Positions 1 to 5,466 of a stretch of 6,886 nucleotides of DNA are shown here, one piece after another. The notes below the pieces were generated by a model. The model was not told the origin of the DNA. It was given only the letters and a program-made list of their open reading frames with translations, and did no database searches. The position numbers and the translations under genes were made by a program. Source of the DNA: an uncultured Alphaproteobacteria bacterium (lineage in GTDB: Bacteria; Pseudomonadota; Alphaproteobacteria; CALKHQ01); the NCBI GenBank assembly GCA_937988735.1, contig CALKHQ010000233.1, positions 1 to 6,886 of the forward strand, in the 5' to 3' direction. Within the stretch, counting starts at the first letter, position 1. Each line of letters starts with the position of its first letter.

Positions 1-2019
1 CGCGACCAGGTGCTGCTCGGCGTCACCGGCTCGGGCAAGACCTTCACCATGGCCCACGTCATCGCCGCGGTGCAGCGCCCGACGCTGATCATGGCGCCGA
101 ACAAGACGCTGGCGGCGCAGCTCTACGGGGAGATGAAGAAGTTCTTCCCCGGCAACGCGGTGGAGTACTTCGTCTCCTACTACGACTACTACCAGCCGGA
201 AGCCTACGTCCCGCGGTCGGACACGTACATCGAGAAGGAATCCTCGATCAACGAGCAGATCGACCGGATGCGCCATTCGGCGACCCGGGCGCTGCTCGAG
301 CGGCGCGACGTGGTGATCGTCGCCTCGGTTTCCTGCATCTACGGCATCGGCTCGGTCGAGACCTACCAGGCGATGACGATCACGCTGCAGGTCGGCCAGC
401 GGGTCGACCGCCAGCAGCTGCTGCGCGACTTCACCGAGCTCCAGTACCGGCGCAACGATTCCGCCTTCGTCCGCGGCACCTTCCGCGCCCGCGGCGACGT
501 GATCGAGCTCTTCCCCGCCCACCTCGAGGACCGCGCCTGGCGGATCTCGCTGTGGGACGACGAGGTCGAGAAGATCGAGGAGTTCGACCCGCTGACCGGC
601 GCGAGGTCGGCGTCGCTGGAGATGGTGCGGGTCTACGCCAACAGCCACTACGTGATGCCGCAGCCGTCGCTGCACCAGGCGGTGAGCCAGATCAAGCGCG
701 ACCTCGCCGCCCGGCTCGACGAGCTGACCCGCGCCGGCAAGCTCCTGGAGGCGCAGCGGCTGGAGCAGCGCACCACCTTCGACATCGAGATGATGATCGC
801 GACCGGCTCCTGCGCCGGCATCGAGAACTACTCGCGCTATCTCACCGGCCGCCCGCCCGGCGCGCCGCCGCCGACGCTGTTCGAATACCTGCCGAAGGAT
901 GCGCTGCTGATCGTGGACGAGAGCCACGTCACCGTGCCCCAGATCGGCGGCATGTTCCGCGGCGACTTCCACCGCAAGTCCACGCTGGCCGAATACGGCT
1001 TCCGGCTGCCGTCCTGCGTGGACAACCGCCCGCTCCGCTTCGAGGAGTGGGACATGATGCGGCCGGACACGATCTACGTCTCCGCCACCCCGGGCGAGTG
1101 GGAGCTGGAGCGCACCCAGGGCGTGTTCGTCGAGCAGGTGATCCGGCCGACCGGGCTGATCGACCCGGTGTGCATCGTGCGCCCGGTCGAACACCAGGTG
1201 GACGACCTGATCCACGAGGCGAAGGAATGCGCCGCCCGCGGCCAGCGGGTGCTGGTGACGACGCTGACCAAGCGCATGGCCGAGGACCTGACGGAATATC
1301 TGCACGAGGCCGGCGTGCGGGTCCGCTACCTCCACTCCGACATCGACACCATGGAGCGGATAGAGATCATCCGCGACCTGCGCCTCGGCCAGTTCGACGT
1401 CCTGGTGGGCATCAACCTGCTGCGCGAGGGGCTCGACATCCCCGAATGCGCGCTGGTCGCCATCCTCGATGCCGACAAGGAGGGCTTCCTGCGCTCGCAG
1501 ACCTCGCTGATCCAGACCATCGGGCGCGCGGCGCGCAACGTCGACGGACGGGTCATCCTCTACGCCGACACCATCACCGAGTCGATGCGGGTGGCGCTGG
1601 ACGAGACCAACCGCCGGCGCGAGCGCCAGCAGGCCTACAACGCCGCCCACGGGATCACGCCGGAGACGATCCGCAGCGCGATCAGCGACGTGCTGGAGAG
1701 CGTCTACGAGTCCGACCACGTCACCATCGAGACCGGCGACGTGATGGCGCCGCACCTCGTCGGCCTCGACCTCAAGACCTACCTGAAGCAGCTCGAGGCG
1801 CGGATGCGCGACGCCGCCGCCGACCTGGAGTTCGAGGAGGCGGCCCGGCTGCGCGACGAGATCAAGCGGCTGGAGAGCTACGACCTGGAGATGCCGGTCA
1901 ACCAGGCGCCGATCGACCCGAAGATCGCCGCCGGCATCAAGTCGGTGCCCGCGGGCGTGCTGCCGAAGGGCCGGCGCGCCGGCGGCGGCCGCGGCGGGCG
2001 CCGGCGGCGCGGGCCGTAG
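1..2019 (+). CDS. uvrB: UvrABC system protein B (excinuclease ABC subunit B), 5'-truncated by window edge
   Basis: UvrB is the DNA-damage-verifying helicase subunit of bacterial nucleotide excision repair. It is loaded by UvrA, opens the duplex at the lesion and recruits UvrC for incision. The frame is open from base 1 (R-D-Q-V-L-L-G), so the true start lies upstream. E. coli UvrB is 673 aa with Walker A near residue 40, so about 35-40 residues are missing. Numbering from the GTG at position 10: Walker A GVTGSGKT at 4-11; the Tyr-rich beta-hairpin YYDYYQPEAY that clamps DNA at 57-66; Walker B DESH at 303-306; SATPG at 358-362; motif V (VLVGINLLREGLDIPE) from 464; motif VI QTIGRAARN at 502-510; the C-terminal UVR domain that contacts UvrC at about 588-622. 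A Gly/Arg-rich tail ends the protein. All catalytic motifs look intact. It converges with the next gene, 7 bp between stop codons. No promoter or LexA box can be assessed because the 5' end is absent. Confidence 0.98.
   Translation, partial: RDQVLLGVTGSGKTFTMAHVIAAVQRPTLIMAPNKTLAAQLYGEMKKFFPGNAVEYFVSYYDYYQPEAYVPRSDTYIEKESSINEQIDRMRHSATRALLERRDVVIVASVSCIYGIGSVETYQAMTITLQVGQRVDRQQLLRDFTELQYRRNDSAFVRGTFRARGDVIELFPAHLEDRAWRISLWDDEVEKIEEFDPLTGARSASLEMVRVYANSHYVMPQPSLHQAVSQIKRDLAARLDELTRAGKLLEAQRLEQRTTFDIEMMIATGSCAGIENYSRYLTGRPPGAPPPTLFEYLPKDALLIVDESHVTVPQIGGMFRGDFHRKSTLAEYGFRLPSCVDNRPLRFEEWDMMRPDTIYVSATPGEWELERTQGVFVEQVIRPTGLIDPVCIVRPVEHQVDDLIHEAKECAARGQRVLVTTLTKRMAEDLTEYLHEAGVRVRYLHSDIDTMERIEIIRDLRLGQFDVLVGINLLREGLDIPECALVAILDADKEGFLRSQTSLIQTIGRAARNVDGRVILYADTITESMRVALDETNRRRERQQAYNAAHGITPETIRSAISDVLESVYESDHVTIETGDVMAPHLVGLDLKTYLKQLEARMRDAAADLEFEEAARLRDEIKRLESYDLEMPVNQAPIDPKIAAGIKSVPAGVLPKGRRAGGGRGGRRRRGP
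1970..1983. repeat. 14-bp perfect palindrome in the uvrB 3' end
   Basis: GCCGGCGCGCCGGC is fully self-complementary. It is followed by the palindromes GCGGCCGC (1985-1992) and GGCGCC (1997-2002), and by a 5-bp stem GCGCC/GGCGC with a 3-base loop (1998-2010). The run encodes the Gly/Arg-rich tail of UvrB and ends just before the convergent junction. It could slow transcription from both sides, but no T tract follows, so I do not call it an intrinsic terminator. Arg/Gly codons at high G+C produce such runs by chance. Confidence 0.4.
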
Positions 2020-2026
2020 CACCCGG

Positions 2027-2902
2027 TCAGCCGAGCGCGATCACGTCCACCGCCTGGGCCGCGCTGTGCCGGCCCGACGTCCGCACGATGCCGACGATGG
2101 GGCTCACGTCACCGTAGTCGCGGCCGTAGCCGACGACGATATGGTCGTTGCCGGCGCGTACACCGTTGGTCGGGTCCAGCTCCTGCCAGCCCGCCTCGAT
2201 CCCGCACCATACCCGCACCCAGGCGTGCATGGCGTCGGCGCCGACCAGCCGCTGCCCGCCCGGCGGCGGAATGGTGCGCAGGAAGCCGCTGACGTAGCCT
2301 GCGGGAATGCCGAGGCCGCGCAGCCCGGCGATCATCACGTGGCTGAAGTCCTGGCAGACGCCGCGACGCAGGGTGAAGGCCTCGGCGGCCGGCGTGTCCA
2401 CCTCCGTCGCCCCGGTGTCGTAGGCGAACTCGCCGTGGATGCGACGGCACAGGTCCTCCGCCACCGCCAGCACCGACCGGCCCGCGCCGAGGCTTTCCGC
2501 CGCGTAGCGCGTGATCGCCGGATCGAGCGGCGCCCGCGGGCTGGCCGCGCGGAAATGGTGCGGCGCATCGGGGTCGAGCGAGCGGACGGCGTCGAGTTCC
2601 CGCGCCAGCCCGGCCAGGTCCGGCGACACGTCCAGCATCCCCGCCGCGCGCTCGACGCTGACCCGCGCCGCGAGCTCCACCGCGAGCGACGCGTGCGGCG
2701 CCTCGTAGCGGACGTGGGAAACCGCGTTGCCGAAGAAGTCGCGGCGGTCGCTGCGCTCGGCTGGCGGCGTGTCGAACCGGAGCGCCGCCGCCACCCGCTG
2801 CACGCCGGCAATGGTCGGCGGCATCACCCGCACCAGGTGGCGGCCGCCGGTGACCGGCGCGTGGTAGTCGTAGCTGAGCCGGAGGCGGACGTCGTAGTTC
2901 AT
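2027..2902 (-). CDS. Transglutaminase-like cysteine protease-fold protein
   Basis: A 291-aa protein of the bacterial transglutaminase-like family. Residues about 1-90 match the beta-rich N-terminal domain usual in this family, and residues about 145-250 form the transglutaminase core. The catalytic triad is visible: Cys183 in RRGVCQDFSHVM, His226 in ADAMHAWVRVW and Asp243 in LDPTNG. The C-terminal segment HIVVGYGRDYGDVSPI (254-269) is also typical. The family can hydrolyse or transfer amide bonds; the substrate here is unknown. I see no signal peptide or membrane segment, so a cytoplasmic site is likely. The ATG overlaps the TGA of the upstream ATP-grasp/alpha-E gene (ATGA) and has no good Shine-Dalgarno sequence, which suggests translational coupling. 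Such proteins are commonly encoded beside ATP-grasp and alpha-E proteins, and are thought to act on the same amide or peptide product. It is the last gene of the operon. The fold assignment is firm; the reaction is inferred. Confidence 0.93.
   Translation of the reverse strand: MNYDVRLRLSYDYHAPVTGGRHLVRVMPPTIAGVQRVAAALRFDTPPAERSDRRDFFGNAVSHVRYEAPHASLAVELAARVSVERAAGMLDVSPDLAGLARELDAVRSLDPDAPHHFRAASPRAPLDPAITRYAAESLGAGRSVLAVAEDLCRRIHGEFAYDTGATEVDTPAAEAFTLRRGVCQDFSHVMIAGLRGLGIPAGYVSGFLRTIPPPGGQRLVGADAMHAWVRVWCGIEAGWQELDPTNGVRAGNDHIVVGYGRDYGDVSPIVGIVRTSGRHSAAQAVDVIALG
2899..2902 (-). other. ATGA stop/start overlap coupling the two operon genes
   Basis: On the minus strand the bases ATGA contain both the ATG of the transglutaminase-like gene and the TGA of the ATP-grasp/alpha-E gene. 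The sequence just upstream of the ATG has no GGAGG-like site. Reinitiation by the ribosome finishing the first gene is the likely way the second is translated, giving linked amounts of the two proteins. Confidence 0.8.
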
Positions 2903-5310
2903 GCCAGATGCGCCCGGGTCAGCGCGTCGGAGAGGGCCATCAGCTCCGAGGCCAGCGCGTTCAGCCGCACGGGCGTCAGCTCCTCCGGCTCCGCCGTCCT
3001 CAGCGCCGTCTCCAGCCTCACCGCCGCCTTCTCCGTCTCCGGCATCGCCGCCCCGTCGCGCCGGCCCGGCAGCGCGGCGACCTCCTCGCGGATGCGCACC
3101 GCCTGGAAAGCGATCGAGCGCGGGTTCCGCGGGTCGAGCGCCAGCAGGTCGAGTACCGAGAGCCGGCTTGCGTCCGCGCTGTAGCGGCGGCGGTGGGTGA
3201 TCAGGCTGTCGCCGATCTCGACGGCAAGGTCGGCGGCCCCGTCCGGCGCGTCGTCACGGGTGAGCCAGGCGAGCGTCCACGCCGTCTGGATCGCCCGCTC
3301 CAGCCGCCGCCCGATCTCGAGGAACCGCCAGCCGGTGGACCGGTACATGTTCTCGTGGGCGAGGCCGGAGAAGCCGGAGAGCTTGCGCAGCAGCACCGTC
3401 ATCCCCCGGCTGGCGTCGTCTCCCGGCAGCGCCCGCGCCGCGAACTCCCGGATCGTGCGGGCGAGGTCGGCGAGCGCGAGCCAGCCGTCGGGTGCGAAGC
3501 GGTCGCGGACCTGCGCCGCACTGGCGACGGCGCTCTCGACGCTCGCCACCAGCCCCGGCGGGATCGCCGGCTCGACCGCGAGCCCCAGCCGGGCGAGATG
3601 GAGGCGGATGTCGGCCAGGATCGGCAGCTCCGGCCGCCCCGTCTCCGCGAGGCGGACATGATAGGCGCGCAGCAGCCGCAGGCTGCTCTCCGCCCGTTCC
3701 GCATAGCGGCCGAGCCAGAACAGGCTGTCGGCGGCGCGCGCCGGCAGGGCGCCGGTCGTCTCCCGTGCGAGCCTCGTCTCCGCCCGCGCCGGGCCGGGCG
3801 CCGTCTCCGCCGGCGTCCGCGCCAGCACCCATACGTCCGCCGCCTGGCCGCCGTTCTGCATCGCGATCGCCCGGGTATCGAGCGAGAAGCCGACGCGGGC
3901 GAAGCCGCCTGGCATCACCGTCCACCCCCGCTCCGTCCGCGCCGCGAACACGCGCAGGCACACCGGCCGCGGCTCCAGCACGCCCCCGACGTGGACCGGC
4001 GTGGTCGAGAGCGTCACCGTCTCCTGCGCCACCACGCTCGCGCCGTCCTGCCGCAGCCGCGCGCGGAGCGCGGCCTCGGCCGCTGCGTCCAGACGGGCGC
4101 CGAGGCGGGTTTCGGCGTCGTCCTCGAAGCCCGGCCGCGTGGACAGCGCAGGTCCGATGGTGAGCGCGTCGAGGTTCCGCTCGACATGATCGCGCGCCGC
4201 CGCCTCGCCGCACCACCAGGTCGCGATGTTCGGCAGCATCAGCGGCGCGTCCAGCGCCTCGGCGATCCTGGGAAGAAAGGCGAGGAGCGCCCGCGTCTCC
4301 AGCACGCCGGAGCCGAGCGCGTTGACCACGCACACCGTGCCGCACCGCACCGCCTCCACCAGTCCGGGCGTGCCCAGCTCCGACCCCGGCAGCAGCTCCA
4401 GCGGGTCGGCAAAGGCCGCGTCGAGCCGGCGCCACAGCACGGTCACCGGCTCCGCCCCTGCGACCGTGCGGACCAGCAGGCGGCCGTCGCGCACCGTCAG
4501 GTCCTCGCCCTGCAGCAGCATGATCCCGAGCCACCGGGCGAGCCAGGCATGCTCGTAATAGGTCTCGTTGTGCGGCCCCGGCGACAGCAGCGCCGCCCGC
4601 CCCTCCATCCGCCGGCCCCGGTCGAGCAGTGCGTCACGGAATTCGCGGAAGAAGCCGGTCAGCGGCCACACAGCGAGCCGCCCCAGCGCGTCGCCGAGCG
4701 CGAGGCTGGTGGCGGCCCGGGTCTCCAGCGCGAAGCCGGCGCCCGACGGGGCCTGGGTACGGTCGCCCAGCACCCACCACCGGCCGTCGGGGCCGCGACC
4801 GAGCTCGAAGGCGCAGAAATGGAGGAAATGGCCCCCCGCCGGCTTCACCCCCACCAGCGGCCGCAGGAACTCCGGGCTCGCCGCGATCAGCTCCGGCGGC
4901 AGTAGCCCGTCGGCGACCAGCCGGTTCTCGCCGTAGATGTCGGCGACGACGCGCTCCAGCAGCTCGGCCCGCTGCACCACGCCGGCCGCGATCGCCTGCC
5001 ATTCCTCCTCGTCGATCAGCAGAGGCAGATGGGCGAGCGGCCACTGCCGTTCGGCGCCGTCGGCGCGCCCGTACAGCCGGTAGTAGACCCCGGCGTCGCG
5101 CAGATACCGGTCGGCGCGGGCGAAGCGCTGTTCCGGCGTCTCCGGGCCCGGCTGCTCCAGCGCCGCGATCAGCGTCGCCCCGCCCGGCCGCGGCCGCCCC
5201 TCCGCATCCACCATCGCGTCGACCGCCCCCGGGATCGGCCGATAGCCGCCGATCAGCCCCATGCCCGGCGGTGCGTTCGTCGCCGTGCTCGCCCGGCCCG
5301 GGTCCTCCAC
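2899..5310 (-). CDS. Circularly permuted ATP-grasp / alpha-E domain fusion protein
   Basis: A fusion of two usually paired families: circularly permuted ATP-grasp type 2 (COG2308, DUF404/DUF407) and alpha-E (COG2307, DUF403). Numbering is from the upstream GTG at 5328 (809 aa). ATP-grasp spans about 28-480: DRTQAPSG (189-196), NETYYEHAWLARWLG (254-268), the LWRRLD/ADPLEL stretch (298-312), NALGSGVLE (336-344), LPNIATWWCG (365-374) and MPGGFARVG (472-480). Alpha-E spans about 525-805: SLFWLGRYAERAE (535-547), RFLEIGRRLERAIQT (668-682), DSLITHRRRYSAD (707-719) and LLALDPRNPRSIAFQ (728-742). ATP-grasp amidoligases join a carboxylate to an amine with ATP; the substrate here is unknown. Residue 392 is Gly in TIGPAL, where I recall Lys-Pro in relatives. 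I chose the GTG at 5310 (803 aa) because GGAGG lies 6 nt before it; GTG 5328 or ATG 5325 are alternatives without a clear ribosome site. The protein looks cytoplasmic. It is the first gene of the operon and is coupled to the transglutaminase gene. Confidence 0.92.
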   Translation of the reverse strand: MEDPGRASTATNAPPGMGLIGGYRPIPGAVDAMVDAEGRPRPGGATLIAALEQPGPETPEQRFARADRYLRDAGVYYRLYGRADGAERQWPLAHLPLLIDEEEWQAIAAGVVQRAELLERVVADIYGENRLVADGLLPPELIAASPEFLRPLVGVKPAGGHFLHFCAFELGRGPDGRWWVLGDRTQAPSGAGFALETRAATSLALGDALGRLAVWPLTGFFREFRDALLDRGRRMEGRAALLSPGPHNETYYEHAWLARWLGIMLLQGEDLTVRDGRLLVRTVAGAEPVTVLWRRLDAAFADPLELLPGSELGTPGLVEAVRCGTVCVVNALGSGVLETRALLAFLPRIAEALDAPLMLPNIATWWCGEAAARDHVERNLDALTIGPALSTRPGFEDDAETRLGARLDAAAEAALRARLRQDGASVVAQETVTLSTTPVHVGGVLEPRPVCLRVFAARTERGWTVMPGGFARVGFSLDTRAIAMQNGGQAADVWVLARTPAETAPGPARAETRLARETTGALPARAADSLFWLGRYAERAESSLRLLRAYHVRLAETGRPELPILADIRLHLARLGLAVEPAIPPGLVASVESAVASAAQVRDRFAPDGWLALADLARTIREFAARALPGDDASRGMTVLLRKLSGFSGLAHENMYRSTGWRFLEIGRRLERAIQTAWTLAWLTRDDAPDGAADLAVEIGDSLITHRRRYSADASRLSVLDLLALDPRNPRSIAFQAVRIREEVAALPGRRDGAAMPETEKAAVRLETALRTAEPEELTPVRLNALASELMALSDALTRAHLA

Positions 5311-5316
5311 CGCCTT

Positions 5317-5321
5317 CCTCC
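5317..5321 (-). promoter_or_regulatory. Shine-Dalgarno site deciding the ATP-grasp/alpha-E start
   Basis: On the minus strand GGAGG is followed by six bases (AAGGCG) and then GTG at 5310-5308. This is near-ideal spacing. No comparable purine run precedes the GTG at 5328 or the ATG at 5325. This favours a protein that starts Met-Glu-Asp-Pro-Gly, six residues shorter than the longest frame. Confidence 0.55.
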
Positions 5322-5356
5322 GCATCACGTCATGCCCGCAGCGCCGGGATCGGCCG

Positions 5357-5365
5357 AGTGTAGCA
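5357..5365 (-). promoter_or_regulatory. Candidate extended -10 element for the ATP-grasp operon
   Basis: Read on the minus strand this is TGC-TACACT. It is a TGn-extended -10 with 4 of 6 matches to TATAAT, about 40 bp ahead of the preferred GTG start. No convincing -35 hexamer is seen 16-18 bp upstream. Promoters of this type can work without a good -35, but this is weak evidence. Confidence 0.22.
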
Positions 5366-5375
5366 CGGCCCGTGC
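5363..5375. repeat. 13-bp inverted repeat in the divergent intergenic region, possible operator
   Basis: GCACGG and CCGTGC form perfect 6-bp arms around a single C. The repeat abuts the candidate minus-strand -10 and lies about 30 bp upstream of the candidate plus-strand -35. That placement suits a repressor or activator site serving one or both divergent genes. Short palindromes are common in GC-rich DNA, so function is uncertain. Confidence 0.3.
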
Positions 5376-5405
5376 CATGCCCGCGCGCCTGCGGCCCGCT
5401 TTTCG

Positions 5406-5434
5406 CTGACCGCCGCCGCCCGGAGCGCTAGGAT
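5406..5434 (+). promoter_or_regulatory. Candidate sigma70-type promoter for the dehydrogenase
   Basis: CTGACC at 5406-5411 (4 of 6 to TTGACA) and TAGGAT at 5429-5434 (4 of 6 to TATAAT) are 17 bp apart. They would start transcription near 5441 and leave a leader of about 26 nt before GTG 5467. TAGGAT is one of the few A/T-containing hexamers in this GC-rich gap. The call is a visual match only and is tentative. Confidence 0.3.
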
Positions 5435-5454
5435 CAGGGCCGTCACGCAGCAAC

Positions 5455-5463
5455 AGGGAAGAG
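5455..5463 (+). promoter_or_regulatory. Ribosome binding site of the UxuB-like dehydrogenase
   Basis: The purine run AGGGAAGAG ends three bases before the GTG start at 5467. Its AGGGA core partly matches the anti-Shine-Dalgarno sequence at usable spacing. It supports GTG 5467 as the start of the frame. Confidence 0.5.
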
Positions 5464-5466
5464 CCC

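Noticed and set aside
1985..1992. Rare-cutter-like palindromes (GCGGCCGC, and GGCGCGCC just before it) suggesting engineered DNA
   Set aside because: Both fall in frame within the Arg/Gly tail of UvrB and are expected in GC-rich coding sequence. Nothing else suggests a construct.
552..2117. 521-aa open frame on the plus strand overlapping uvrB in another frame
   Set aside because: It lies inside uvrB in a shifted frame. Its Arg/Pro/Ala/Gly-dominated composition and lack of motifs mark it as a shadow.
2066..3184. 372-aa open frame on the plus strand opposite the transglutaminase-like gene
   Set aside because: The opposite strand carries an intact Cys-His-Asp transglutaminase core. This frame has no family signal and crosses the junction of two real genes.
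2908..4905. 665-aa open frame on the plus strand across the ATP-grasp/alpha-E gene
   Set aside because: It is rich in Arg, Pro, Gln and His with no recognisable domain, and is antisense to a clearly conserved protein. It is a by-product of high G+C.
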